Origin: Cellulomonas sp. 73-145
GTDB taxonomy: Bacteria; Actinomycetota; Actinomycetes; Actinomycetales; Cellulomonadaceae
Length of the DNA: 64,000 nt
Direction of reading: 5' to 3'
Assembly (NCBI GenBank): GCA_001898185.1
Contig: MKTI01000001.1
Location: 124,001-188,000, forward strand
Program-made: the position numbers and the translations under genes
Part shown: positions 36,743 to 45,086 of the stretch, piece after piece
How the letters are laid out: the number at the start of each line of letters is the position of its first letter
Position numbering within the stretch: the first letter of the stretch is position 1
Notes under the pieces: model-generated
Told to the model about the DNA's origin: nothing
Databases searched by the model: none
The model's input: the letters and a program-made list of their open reading frames with translations, nothing else

Positions 36743-37740
36743 CGGGACGTCCTGTTCTGCTCGGTGTGGTTCTCGTGACCGTCGTGACCGGAGACGGCGG
36801 ACTCGTCGTGGCAAGAGGGGGCGCCGTCATCAGGAGCGGTTGCCACATCACCGTCGAGCGGCGCCGGAGCCCCCGGTCGCTTGCGCCGATCCGCGAGCGT
36901 GAACCACACGAAGCCTGCGGCCACCGCGAGCAGCGCCAGCCCGAGGACGGCCTCGGGGACCGGGCCGAGCCAGCCTTCGATGGTGAGGAAGATCCTGGTC
37001 AGGCCGCGGGCGGCGGCGTCCTGTGCGGCGGTGCCGCCGGTCATGCTCTGGCTGCTGGCCAGGGCGATGACGAAACCGCCCATGACGGCGAAGGCGACGG
37101 CCACGCCGATGTTGAGCGTGGTGGTGACGTACCGGCGGCCGGCCACGGTGAACCGCACGGTACGGGTGCGCAGCCAGCGGCGTTCACCGAGCCGGGCACG
37201 GTCCCAGAGCAGGGCCATGACGAACAGCGGGAACACCATCCCGAACACGTACGCCAGGCCGAGCGCGAGGCCGCCGGCGACCGACCCGGACAGCACCGAG
37301 AGGGTCATCACCCCGGCGAGGACGGGGGCGCAGCAGGAGGACGCGATGCCGGAGAACACCCCGAGGGCGAAGAAGCTGGCGCTGTCGCCCCGGGTGGTGT
37401 CGGGTGCGCGCAGGGCCGACGGCAGCGACCACATCCGGCCGGACAGCGCCAGCACGGCGAGGGCGAGCATGAGGGTGCCGCCGGCGTAGTACAGCGGCTG
37501 GTGGTAGCGGGCGATCGCCCCGGACAGCAGGCTCGCACCCAGGGTGAGCGGCACCATGACGAGAGCGAGGCCGGCGGCGAAGATGAACGTCAGCGGCAGC
37601 AGTCGCCACCGCGCGCTCTTCACCGCCCCTGCCAGGTAGCTGGGTGCGAGAAAGACGATGCAGCACGGGGCGAACAGCGCCACGCCGCCGGCGAAGAACG
37701 CCGCGACGACGCTGCCGGTGGTGAGCAGCTCACCGCCCAC
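36739..37740 (-). CDS. CcdA/DsbD-family transmembrane thiol carrier
   Basis: 333 residues with six to eight helices. The electron-relay cysteines appear as doublets, LFAPCCIVFLAPSYL in helix 1 and GIASSCCAPVLAG in helix 4, where ordinary CcdA has a single C followed by P. The C-terminal tail is His-rich (SCHDESAVSGHDGHENH). It shuttles reducing equivalents across the membrane in the family. It overlaps both neighbours (11 bp with the glutaredoxin, 4 bp with the redoxin), so the three act as one unit. Confidence 0.85.
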   Translation of the reverse strand: MGGELLTTGSVVAAFFAGGVALFAPCCIVFLAPSYLAGAVKSARWRLLPLTFIFAAGLALVMVPLTLGASLLSGAIARYHQPLYYAGGTLMLALAVLALSGRMWSLPSALRAPDTTRGDSASFFALGVFSGIASSCCAPVLAGVMTLSVLSGSVAGGLALGLAYVFGMVFPLFVMALLWDRARLGERRWLRTRTVRFTVAGRRYVTTTLNIGVAVAFAVMGGFVIALASSQSMTGGTAAQDAAARGLTRIFLTIEGWLGPVPEAVLGLALLAVAAGFVWFTLADRRKRPGAPAPLDGDVATAPDDGAPSCHDESAVSGHDGHENHTEQNRTSR

Positions 37741-38056
37741 GAGTGACCACCGCCTCGGCTCCGCCGGCGCCGGCCTGCGCCTCCCGCTGGCGCAGCAGGG
37801 CGTCGAGCTTGCGCCGCGGTAGCCGGCCGGCGCTGAAGAACTGCCCGTCGACCAGCACCAGCGGGTTGAGGGCCGGACGGTGCTCGGCGACGAGCCGGGC
37901 GCCCTCCGGGGAGGTGATCTCCACCTCGCGGAGGTCCAGCGGGTGGCGGGCGGCCACCTCGGCCAGGTGCTCGGTGGCCTCCTCGCAGAAGTGGCACGCG
38001 GGCGCGGTGACCACGACCACGGGCAGTGCGGGCAGGGCGGTCAACGCAACCTCCAC
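37730..38056 (-). CDS. Glutaredoxin-like protein
   Basis: 108 residues with the redox motif APACHFCEEATEHLAEVA (C-H-F-C) near residue 21 and the cis-Pro region NPLVLVDGQFFSAG. No signal peptide, so it is cytosolic. It starts at a GTG at 38056. It is the first gene of an operon with a membrane thiol carrier and an external redoxin, an arrangement that could feed electrons outward during metal stress. A CopR-type box lies about 100 bp upstream in the correct polarity. Confidence 0.85.
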   Translation of the reverse strand: MEVALTALPALPVVVVTAPACHFCEEATEHLAEVAARHPLDLREVEITSPEGARLVAEHRPALNPLVLVDGQFFSAGRLPRRKLDALLRQREAQAGAGGAEAVVTRGR

Positions 38057-38157
38057 GTGCAGCGCCGGACCGTTGCCGCGGCGCGCGGCGCTCCCGGCCG
38101 GTCGACCGGGCGGGTCCAGGTTGGCCGGGCTGTCCTGCAGCGACCGTCAGGGTCCGA

Positions 38158-38177
38158 TCAAGATTCGATGAAGACCC
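38158..38177 (-). promoter_or_regulatory. CopR-type direct repeat A
   Basis: On the minus (glutaredoxin coding) strand: CTTCATC then CTTGATC, 11 bp start to start. It lies 101 bp from the glutaredoxin start and 57 bp from the response regulator on the other side. Polarity matches the glutaredoxin operon. Confidence 0.65.
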
Positions 38178-38234
38178 AGCCCAGGGCGTCGGCGGTGATC
38201 GCAACCGTCTAGGGGTACTGGCCAGAATGGCTGT

Positions 38235-38966
38235 GTGAACCCCTCGTCGCCCGCTCGTCGTGCGCTCATCGTCGACGACGAGCGTCCTTTGGCCGAGCTG
38301 GTCGCCGGCTACCTTCGACGCGACGGGTACGAGGTGCACCTCGCCTTCGACGGTCCGACCGGTGTGGCGTCCGCACGGGAGGTCGACCCGGACGTGATCG
38401 TGCTCGATCTGGGTCTGCCCGGCCTGGACGGTGTCGAGGTGTGCCGGCGGGTGCGCACGTTCTCCGACTGCTACGTCGTGATGCTGACGGCCCGCACGGA
38501 CGAGATCGACACGCTCATCGGCCTGTCGGTGGGCGCCGACGACTACGTGACCAAGCCCTTCCGCCCCCGCGAGCTCATGGCGCGGATCACCGCGATGCAG
38601 CGCCGACCCCGTCGCGCCGCCACGGCCACCGTCGCGGGCTCTGTCGCCGACGAGACGGTCCCGCCGATCCTGGTCGGGCCGCTGCGGATCGACCTGGTCG
38701 GCCGCGAGGTCGAGCTCGACGGCGACCCGGTCGGACTGACCCGGACCGAGTTCGACGTCCTGGCTGCGCTGGCTCGCCGGCCGTTGGCGGTGCTCACCCG
38801 TCGCCAGCTGATCGAGGCGGTGTGGGGCGAGCGGTGGGTCGGTGACGAGCACCTCGTCGACGTGCACGTGCTGCACGTGCGGCAGAAGCTCGGCGACACC
38901 GCCGACGCCCAGCGGTTCGTGCGCACCGTCCGCGGCGTCGGCTACCGCATGGGCACCGGCGAGTGA
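38235..38966 (+). CDS. OmpR-family response regulator (first two-component system)
   Basis: 243 residues from a GTG. The receiver domain has [13 protein letters not shown], phospho-Asp in [21 protein letters not shown] and DDYVTKPF. The C-terminal winged helix has [33 protein letters not shown] and [14 protein letters not shown]. It overlaps the kinase gene by 4 bp (GTGA). It is one of two candidate regulators for the direct-repeat boxes in this island. Its location beside redoxin and mercury genes leaves the signal open. Confidence 0.94.
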   Translation: MNPSSPARRALIVDDERPLAELVAGYLRRDGYEVHLAFDGPTGVASAREVDPDVIVLDLGLPGLDGVEVCRRVRTFSDCYVVMLTARTDEIDTLIGLSVGADDYVTKPFRPRELMARITAMQRRPRRAATATVAGSVADETVPPILVGPLRIDLVGREVELDGDPVGLTRTEFDVLAALARRPLAVLTRRQLIEAVWGERWVGDEHLVDVHVLHVRQKLGDTADAQRFVRTVRGVGYRMGTGE

Positions 38967-40075
38967 ACGACCACCCCGCGAGAAGCACCGCGAACCGGTC
39001 CGGGCTGGCCGCGCGTCTCCTGCTCGCGTTCGTCCTGGTGGTCGCCGTCGCGGGAGTCACCGCGTGGCTGGTGGCCGGTGTCGCGGGACCGGCGCTGTTC
39101 CACCGACACCTGGTGGGCACCGGCGTGGCCGACCCCGCCGCGGTGACACACGCGGAAGAGGCGTTCCGCTCAGCCAGTGCCATCGCCTTGAGCATCGCCC
39201 TGGCAGCGGGCCTCGCGACGTCGCTGGGCGTGGCGGCGCTCCTGGCTCGCCGAGTCGGAGGGTCGCTCCATGCGGTCTCTTCGGCGGCCGCGCTGCTGGC
39301 ATCGGGCCGGTTCGACGCCCGCGTGCCCCAGCCTCGCCTCGGAGTCGAGTTCGACGCTCTGGCCGACTCCTTCAATGCGATGGCCGGGCGCCTCGCTGAG
39401 AGCGAGGAGCTGCGCCGGCGCCTGCTGGGCGACGTCGCCCACGAGCTGCGCACCCCGGTGGCCACGCTCGGCGCCTACCTGGACGGTCTCGAGGACGGCG
39501 TGGTCGACCTTGAGCCCCAGACCATCGCCGTGCTCCGCGCCCAGGGCGCGCGGCTCACCCGTCTCGCCGACGACCTCGCCGCCGTCACCCGAGCCGAGGC
39601 GCCCACCACCTCGCTGGCCCTGGCACCCACGGCGCCGTGCGATCTGCTCACGGCTGCCGCAGCGGCCGCGAACGACAGGGCGACGGCAGCGGGTGTCGAG
39701 CTTCACGTCGAGTGCGGTGCCGATCTGCCGACGGTGGCGGTCGACCGCGAGCGGATGGGGCAGGTGCTGGGCAACCTGCTGGACAACGCCCTTCGACACA
39801 CCCCGGCGGGCGGTTCGGTGACCCTCAGAGGCGAGCCGCATGCCGGTGGCGTCACGCTGTCGGTCACCGACACCGGTTCCGGGATCCCGGCCGAGCACCT
39901 GCCGAGGGTCTTCGAGCGGTTCTACCGCGTCGACACCGCACGGTCCCGCACCGACGGCGGCTCAGGGATCGGGCTCGCCATCGTCAAGGCGCTCGTCGAC
40001 GCCCACGGCGGACGGGTCACCGCGCTCAGCGACGGACCCGGGCACGGCACGCGGATCGAGGTCCACCTCCCTTAG
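38963..40075 (+). CDS. Sensor histidine kinase (first two-component system)
   Basis: 370 residues. Two membrane helices (about residues 16-42 and 71-95) flank a short external loop, containing [23 protein letters not shown], with a few His. A HAMP domain follows, then the phospho-His H-box [13 protein letters not shown], the N-box [15 protein letters not shown], and the G boxes DTGSGIP and [12 protein letters not shown]. The small loop implies sensing in or near the membrane, for example metal or envelope state. Its partner is the preceding regulator. Confidence 0.94.
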   Translation: MNDHPARSTANRSGLAARLLLAFVLVVAVAGVTAWLVAGVAGPALFHRHLVGTGVADPAAVTHAEEAFRSASAIALSIALAAGLATSLGVAALLARRVGGSLHAVSSAAALLASGRFDARVPQPRLGVEFDALADSFNAMAGRLAESEELRRRLLGDVAHELRTPVATLGAYLDGLEDGVVDLEPQTIAVLRAQGARLTRLADDLAAVTRAEAPTTSLALAPTAPCDLLTAAAAAANDRATAAGVELHVECGADLPTVAVDRERMGQVLGNLLDNALRHTPAGGSVTLRGEPHAGGVTLSVTDTGSGIPAEHLPRVFERFYRVDTARSRTDGGSGIGLAIVKALVDAHGGRVTALSDGPGHGTRIEVHLP

Positions 40076-40084
40076 CATCTGCGC

Positions 40085-40438
40085 ATGCACGCAGGCACCG
40101 AGGGACATCCGGCTCGTGACGACGAGCAGGAGGTGACGATCGCCGCGGAGGTGTTCGGCCTGCTGGCTGAACCGACCCGGATCCGGATCATCCTTGCGTT
40201 GCAGGGCGGCGAGCTGTCCGTCGGCGCGTTGGCGCAGGCCGTCGCCAAGTCCCCGACAGTGGTGTCCCAGCACCTGGCAAAGCTGCGCTGGGGACAAGTC
40301 GTGCGGGCGCGGCACGACGGGAACCGGGTGTTCTACGCCCTGGTCGACGAGCACGCCGCCCAGCTCGTGACGCAGGCGGTCTACCAGGCGCAGCACATCG
40401 TCGATGAGCACCCCAGCCACCACGGGTCCCGCCCGTGA
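40085..40438 (+). CDS. ArsR/SmtB-family metal sensor
   Basis: 117 residues with a winged HTH (VGALAQAVAKSPTVVSQHLAKLRWGQVVRARHDGNRVFYAL). Helix alpha-5 reads LVDEHAAQLVTQAVYQAQH. Compared with the Zn/Ni alpha-5 site (D-x-H...H-x2-H/E), it keeps D, H and the last H but has Gln at the third ligand position. A His-rich tail (HPSHHGSRP) could compensate, as extra His do in NmtR. It overlaps the MFS gene by 4 bp, which is its likely target. Confidence 0.9.
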   Translation: MHAGTEGHPARDDEQEVTIAAEVFGLLAEPTRIRIILALQGGELSVGALAQAVAKSPTVVSQHLAKLRWGQVVRARHDGNRVFYALVDEHAAQLVTQAVYQAQHIVDEHPSHHGSRP

Positions 40439-41670
40439 TCGGCCCCGTCCTGCGCAACGGCGCCTACCGGCGGCTGCTGGGCGCGCAGGTCGTGTCCCTC
40501 GTCGGGACCGGCCTCGCGACCGTCGCACTGGGTCTGCTCGCCTACGACCTGGCCGGCCGACGTGCCGGAGCGGTGCTGGGCACCGTGTTCGCGATCAAGA
40601 TGATCGCCTACGTCGTGCTCGCACCGGTGGCTACTGCCCTGGTCGCGCGGTTGCCGCGGCGAGCGGTGATGGTCGGCGCCGACGTGCTGCGGGCCGTCGT
40701 CGCGCTGGCACTGCCGTTCGCCGGGCAGGTGTGGCAGATCTACGCGCTGGTGTTCGTCCTGCAGGCCGCGTCGGCCGTGCACACGCCGACGTTCCATTCC
40801 ACGCTCCCCGACGTGGTGACCGACGAGGACGAGTACACCCAGGCGCTGTCCTTCTCCCGGCTGGCCGACGACCTGGAGATGGTGCTGTCCCCCGTGCTGG
40901 CCGCCGCCCTGCTTCTGGTGGTGTCCACGCACACGCTGTTCGTCGGTACCGCGCTCGGCTTCGCGGCGTCCGCAGTGCTGATCGTCACCGTCGTCATCCC
41001 CCGGGCCGCAGCTACCGGAGACGGCACGCCCTTCGAGGAGCTGCCGCTCGGAGCGCGGGTCCGGCACGGCGCCGTCGCCATGGCCCGCACCCCGGCCCTG
41101 CGTCCGGCGCTGGCTCTCAACCTCGCGGTCGCGGACGGCGGCGCCTTCGTCCTGGTCCAGACCGTGGTCATCGCCCGTGACACGTTCGGCCAGAACAACG
41201 ACGTGGTCGCACTGATGCTCGCGGTCAACGGCCTCGGGTCCATGGGCACCGCCCTGGCCCTGCCGACCATCCTTCGGCGACACCCGGAGCGAACGGTCAT
41301 GCTCGGCGGCGCGGCACTGCTCACCGTCGCGACGTTCGCCGTGCCGCTCGCGCTCGGCATCCACGCCCCTACGGCCGGGCTGATCGCCATCGGGGCCCTC
41401 TGGCTGGCCGTCGGTGCCGGCTGGGCCGCGGCGGAGGTGCCGATCGCCCGGCTGATCGTGCGCCATGTCCCCGACGGCGAACGCCACGCGGTCTTCGCTG
41501 CCCAGTTCTCCCTGTCCCACGCCTGCTGGCTGCTCACCTACCCACTCGCCGGCTGGCTCGGCGCGGCCGGGCTCGACGGGGCCGCACTCCTGCTCGCGGC
41601 GGTCGCGGCGGTGGCTACCGGCGCGGCGGCGACGCTCTGGCCGAGGAAGGTGCGGGCGCTCGCCGGGTGA
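40435..41670 (+). CDS. MFS transporter
   Basis: 411 residues, about 12 membrane helices, starting at a GTG overlapping the ArsR stop. It belongs by pattern to the drug/metal efflux MFS group (MefA/EntS-like): RLLGAQVVSLVGTGLATVALGLLAYDLAG at the start and TFHSTLPDVVTDEDEYTQALSF between helices 4 and 5, where such proteins have an acidic cluster. Coupling with a metal sensor suggests metal or metal-chelate export. The substrate is unproven. Confidence 0.88.
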   Translation: MIGPVLRNGAYRRLLGAQVVSLVGTGLATVALGLLAYDLAGRRAGAVLGTVFAIKMIAYVVLAPVATALVARLPRRAVMVGADVLRAVVALALPFAGQVWQIYALVFVLQAASAVHTPTFHSTLPDVVTDEDEYTQALSFSRLADDLEMVLSPVLAAALLLVVSTHTLFVGTALGFAASAVLIVTVVIPRAAATGDGTPFEELPLGARVRHGAVAMARTPALRPALALNLAVADGGAFVLVQTVVIARDTFGQNNDVVALMLAVNGLGSMGTALALPTILRRHPERTVMLGGAALLTVATFAVPLALGIHAPTAGLIAIGALWLAVGAGWAAAEVPIARLIVRHVPDGERHAVFAAQFSLSHACWLLTYPLAGWLGAAGLDGAALLLAAVAAVATGAAATLWPRKVRALAG

Positions 41671-41695
41671 CGGCCAACTGCCGACGAGCAGGGCC

Positions 41696-42085
41696 TCACA
41701 GGTATCGGCAGACGCTCTCCGCAGAGCACTCGGCCGGATCAGCGTGGTGCGCGGCGTCGCGCAGCCCAGCCACGGTCCGGCGCAGCTGCTCGAGGTCGGC
41801 GAGCTGGCGGTCCAGGTCGACGAGCCGACGGTCCAGCAGGTCGCGGACGTGGCGGCACGGCGCTGAGCCCCCGTCGCGGACCTCCATCACCTCGCGGATC
41901 TGCGCCAGCGTCAGGCTGGCCGCCTGGCCCCGACGGACGAAGTCGAGGCGCTCGGCCGCCTCCGGGCCGTACTCGCGGTAGCCGCCGTCGCTGCGTCCCG
42001 AGGGCGCCAGTACCCCGGCGTCCTCGTAGAACCGCAGCGTCCGGGGCGACGCGCCCGTCAACCGCGCCAGCTCACCGATGCGCAC
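41696..42085 (-). CDS. merR: MerR-family mercury-type regulator
   Basis: 129 residues from the GTG at 42085 (VRIGELARLTGASPRTLRFYEDAGVL), with GAGAGG upstream; a GTG at 42106 would add seven residues. HTH plus coiled-coil effector region (DRRLVDLDRQLADLEQLRRTV). Cysteines occur in APCRHVRDLL and PAECSAESVCRYL, three in all, which fits the three-Cys Hg(II) site of MerR. It is divergent from merA across a perfect 24-bp palindrome. An unusual merA module: no merT, merP or merB nearby. Confidence 0.88.
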   Translation of the reverse strand: MRIGELARLTGASPRTLRFYEDAGVLAPSGRSDGGYREYGPEAAERLDFVRRGQAASLTLAQIREVMEVRDGGSAPCRHVRDLLDRRLVDLDRQLADLEQLRRTVAGLRDAAHHADPAECSAESVCRYL

Positions 42086-42108
42086 ACGGACCACCCTCTC
42101 GACCACTT

Positions 42109-42132
42109 GACCTTCCAGTGCACTGGAAGGTC
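42109..42132. promoter_or_regulatory. MerR operator, perfect 24-bp palindrome
   Basis: Arms GACCTTCCAGTG (42109-42120) and CACTGGAAGGTC (42121-42132) are exact reverse complements. A -35 like TTGACC overlaps the left end (42107-42112). The 19-bp spacing to the right edge of the palindrome fits MerR promoters, though the -10 is poor. It lies 43 bp upstream of the merA ATG. Confidence 0.85.
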
Positions 42133-42175
42133 GACGCTGGGCTCAGTCAACACCACGACAGCGGACGGGAGCGCG

Positions 42176-43564
42176 ATGAACGAGGAGGAGGTCGTCGACC
42201 TGGCCGTGGTCGGGTCGGGCGGGGCCGCGATGGCCGCCGGGATCCAGGCAGCCGGGTCCGGGGCCCGGGTGGTCCTGGTGGAGCACGGCGTGCTCGGCGG
42301 GACCTGCGTGAACGTGGGCTGCGTGCCGTCGAAGCGGCTGCTGGCGGCGGCCGGCGCGCGGCGTCAGGCGTTGACGAACCCGTTCGCCGGCGTGCCGACC
42401 TCCGCCGGGCCCGTGGACCTGGCGGCGCTGATCCACCAGAAGGCGGAGCTGACGGACGGCTTGCGCCAGCACAAGTACGCCGACGTCGCGGACGCGTGGG
42501 GCTTCCGGGTGGTAGCCGGCCACGCCCGGTTCGCCGACGCCGACACGCTGCTGGTCGACGAGCGCCCGCTGCGCGCCCATGCCTACGTGCTCGCCACGGG
42601 TGCGTTGCCGTACGTGGGCGACATCGAGGGCATCGACTCCGTGGAGTGCCTGACCTCGACCACGGCGATGGAGCTGACCGAGCTGCCGGAGTCGCTCGTG
42701 GTGATCGGCGGCGGGTACGTGGGGATGGAACAGGCGCAGCTGTTCGCCCACCTCGGCGTCCCGGTCACCCTCGTCGGCCGCCTGGCCCCGCACGCCGAGC
42801 CCGAACTGCGTCGGGTCATGGCTGACGTCTTCGCCGACGACGGCATCGCGGTCCTGGCCCAGCGTGCCGCGGGTGTCCGGCACGCCGACGGGCTCGTCGA
42901 GATCACCACCAGCGCGGGGCAGACCGTGCGCGGGCACCAGCTCCTGGTCGCTACCGGTCGGCGACCCGACACCTCTGGGCTGAACCTGGCGGCAGCGGGC
43001 GTCACGACGGATGCGCATGGGTTCGTCGTCGTCGATGAGCACCAGGCCACCAGCAACCCGAGGGTGTTCGCCGCCGGCGACGTCACGGCGGCCCCGCAGT
43101 TCGTCTACGTCGCGGCCGCAGCCGGGCGGGCGGCCGCGACCAACGCCCTGACCGAACCCGGCGACCACCTCGCCACGGTCGACCGCACCGGGCTGCCGTC
43201 CGTCGTCTTCACCCGACCCCAGCTCGCCTCCGCCGGACTGACCGACGCGCAGGCCCGCCGGCAGGGCTACGACTGCGCGTGCCGCACCCTGGCGCTGGCC
43301 GACGTGCCGCGCGCCCTGGTGAACAACGACACGCGCGGCGCGATCAAGATCGTCGCCGACGCCGCCACCGGCCGGGTCCTGGGTGTGCACGCCGTGGCCG
43401 ACGGCGCCGGAGAGATGATGCTGGCCGCGACCTACGCCATCAAGGCCGGCCTGACCGTCGACGACCTGATCGACACGTGGGCGCCCTACCTGACGATGGC
43501 CGAGGGGCTGCGCCTGGCGGCCGGCCTGTTCCGTGGCCGATTGCCGACGTCCTGCTGCGCTTGA
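42176..43564 (+). CDS. merA: Mercuric reductase (without N-terminal HMA domain)
   Basis: 462-residue flavoenzyme reducing Hg(II) to Hg(0) with NADPH. The start ATG at 42176 follows GGGAG. FAD site VVGSGGAAMAAGIQAA, redox pair GGTCVNVGCVPSK (C44, C49), NADPH site VVIGGGYVGMEQAQLFA and the AGDVTAAPQFVYVAAAAG segment with the conserved Tyr are present. The C-terminal vicinal cysteines (PTSCCA, C460-C461) that hand over Hg are present, which separates it from lipoamide dehydrogenase. It lacks the NmerA domain, as many actinobacterial forms do. Confidence 0.96.
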   Translation: MNEEEVVDLAVVGSGGAAMAAGIQAAGSGARVVLVEHGVLGGTCVNVGCVPSKRLLAAAGARRQALTNPFAGVPTSAGPVDLAALIHQKAELTDGLRQHKYADVADAWGFRVVAGHARFADADTLLVDERPLRAHAYVLATGALPYVGDIEGIDSVECLTSTTAMELTELPESLVVIGGGYVGMEQAQLFAHLGVPVTLVGRLAPHAEPELRRVMADVFADDGIAVLAQRAAGVRHADGLVEITTSAGQTVRGHQLLVATGRRPDTSGLNLAAAGVTTDAHGFVVVDEHQATSNPRVFAAGDVTAAPQFVYVAAAAGRAAATNALTEPGDHLATVDRTGLPSVVFTRPQLASAGLTDAQARRQGYDCACRTLALADVPRALVNNDTRGAIKIVADAATGRVLGVHAVADGAGEMMLAATYAIKAGLTVDDLIDTWAPYLTMAEGLRLAAGLFRGRLPTSCCA

Positions 43565-43572
43565 TCACAGAC

Positions 43573-43609
43573 GGAACGCCCGGACGGCAGGGGACCTCCC
43601 GGGCGTTCC
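43573..43609. terminator. Bidirectional terminator after merA
   Basis: An 11-bp perfect stem (43573-43583 with 43599-43609) lies between the convergent merA and small membrane protein genes. Confidence 0.8.
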
Positions 43610-43628
43610 AGCTGTGCGCGCGACGGGG

Positions 43629-43925
43629 TCAGTGCGACCCGTGGTCGTGCGGGGCTGCGGTCGGCGGGCCGTCGATCCGCTCACGATCCGGGCCGACCTG
43701 ATCGCGGCCAGAGGCGTCGGTCGTCCCACCAGCAGCGTCACCGTGGCCGGCATGGCCGCCGTGGCCGCCGTGCCCGTGACCGCCGGCCATCATGAACATC
43801 ATCATCACGGGGCACGCCAGCAGCACCGCCCACTGCGCAGCCTGGCGCCAGCTGACCCCGAAGGCCATCAAGGCGACGAGGATGACCGCGCCCCCGATGA
43901 CCATGTGCTTCGCGTGCGACTTCAC
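43629..43925 (-). CDS. Small membrane protein with His-rich tail
   Basis: 98 residues from a GTG overlapping the SHOCT gene's stop. Two hydrophobic helices (MVIGGAVILVALMAFGV and AAQWAVLLACPVMMMFMM) form a DUF2933-like core. A tail rich in GGHGHGGHGGHAGHGD and ending APHDHGSH probably binds copper or other soft metals at the membrane surface. It forms a two-gene unit with the SHOCT protein under a CopR-type box. Confidence 0.82.
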   Translation of the reverse strand: MKSHAKHMVIGGAVILVALMAFGVSWRQAAQWAVLLACPVMMMFMMAGGHGHGGHGGHAGHGDAAGGTTDASGRDQVGPDRERIDGPPTAAPHDHGSH

Positions 43926-44158
43926 GGTGTGCCCTTCGCTGCTGACCGGTCGTCGAGGGTGTCCCGCAGCTCCCGGTACTGCTCGGCGTCGAGCTCCCCG
44001 GCCGCCAGACGCTGCTCCAGCAGGGTGCGCGCGTCCAGGCGCGCCTGACCGGGGAACAACCGGCAGACCGCCCACACCGCGAGCCCGACCACCAAGACCC
44101 AGCCGGCGACCATCGCGACCCAGCTCAACCCCGACAAGGTGGTGCACCACGGAGCCAT
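43922..44158 (-). CDS. SHOCT-domain membrane protein
   Basis: 78 residues: one membrane helix (WVAMVAGWVLVVGLAVWAV) and a C-terminal SHOCT motif (ARTLLEQRLAAGELDAEQYRELRDTLDD). SHOCT is a short oligomerisation motif. It is similar in layout to the SHOCT protein at 58946-59251, so the island has two. It starts at ATG 44158, 98 bp downstream of CopR-type box B. Confidence 0.85.
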   Translation of the reverse strand: MAPWCTTLSGLSWVAMVAGWVLVVGLAVWAVCRLFPGQARLDARTLLEQRLAAGELDAEQYRELRDTLDDRSAAKGTP

Positions 44159-44255
44159 GCCCGACCTCCTGGCGTGCGAGCCGCTCGACGAGACGCCGGA
44201 TGACGTCCCTGGTCTCAGAGTTGCGGTCGCGCATCAACGCTGGCCTCAGGCCCGA

Positions 44256-44275
44256 TCAAGAGTTGGTGAAGGCCC
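44256..44275 (-). promoter_or_regulatory. CopR-type direct repeat B
   Basis: On the coding (minus) strand: CTTCACC then CTTGATC, 11 bp apart, 97 bp upstream of the SHOCT gene. Confidence 0.65.
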
Positions 44276-44295
44276 ACCGGTCGAGGCGAGTGAGG

Positions 44296-44979
44296 TCAAG
44301 GACGGGCGAGCCGGTCGATCATGGAGCGCATCTCGTCCATCTCGGCGGTCTGGGAGGTGGCGATGTTGCCCGACAGCTTGACAGCGTCGGCGTTCAGGCC
44401 TCGCGCCTGTTCGATCTTGGCCATGTCCAGCGCGCTCTGGTGGTGGGCGATCATCAACGTAAGGAACTGCCGATCGAAGTCCTTGCCGCTACGTAGGTTG
44501 AGGTTGGCGGTCGCGGCGGACTGATCCATCCCGTCGACCTGCATGCTCGAGTGCGTCATCCCGGTATCGCGGGCTCCGTCCAGCCCCGAGGGGGCGCTCT
44601 CACCCCAGGTCGTCAACCACCCCGACATGAGCTCGATCTCGGGCGCCTGATCCGCGACGATCCGCTTGCCGAGGGCCCGGATCTCGTAGGTCACGGCCCG
44701 GTCGGCCGCCTGCTGCGCCATCTGCACGGCGCCCTGGTGGTGCACGATCATCATCTGGCTGAACTGGGTGTCCGTGGAGTTGTGGATGGACGTGCTCATG
44801 GGCGTCGGCTCGGCGACAGAGTTGCCGGTCATCTGAACGATGGGCGGCACGGAGGTGCTGCTGCTCGTGCTCCCGCATGCGGTGAGCGCGAGCGCGACGC
44901 CGACCGCAACGCCGAGGGTGGTCACGGGGCGCGCCCAGCGGCTGGATCGGCCGGGGGTACGCGGAGAGGGTGCGGCCAC
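44296..44979 (-). CDS. DUF305 lipoprotein
   Basis: 227 residues from a GTG. Signal peptide with lipobox ALTACGS (acylated Cys near residue 35). Two DUF305 (ferritin-like) repeats are seen: FSQMMIVHHQGAVQMAQQAADRA and FLTLMIAHHQSALDMAKIEQARG, each with HHQ and Met-rich helices. Members are frequent in copper and silver resistance regions and are thought to bind metal outside the cell. A second copy is at 52927-53547. Box C lies 77 bp upstream. Confidence 0.92.
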   Translation of the reverse strand: MAAPSPRTPGRSSRWARPVTTLGVAVGVALALTACGSTSSSTSVPPIVQMTGNSVAEPTPMSTSIHNSTDTQFSQMMIVHHQGAVQMAQQAADRAVTYEIRALGKRIVADQAPEIELMSGWLTTWGESAPSGLDGARDTGMTHSSMQVDGMDQSAATANLNLRSGKDFDRQFLTLMIAHHQSALDMAKIEQARGLNADAVKLSGNIATSQTAEMDEMRSMIDRLARP

Positions 44980-45055
44980 GGGACAGCTCCTTGTCGTGGG
45001 ACTTAGGTCCCGTTCAGCTTCGCGGATGGCACCGGGGCCGGGCCGGCTCGGATGA

Positions 45056-45075
45056 TGAAGATCCGCTCAAGGTTT
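45056..45075 (-). promoter_or_regulatory. CopR-type direct repeat C
   Basis: On the minus coding strand: CTTGAGC then CTTCATC, 11 bp apart, 77 bp upstream of the DUF305 start. Confidence 0.65.
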
Positions 45076-45086
45076 GCCCGAGCCCG

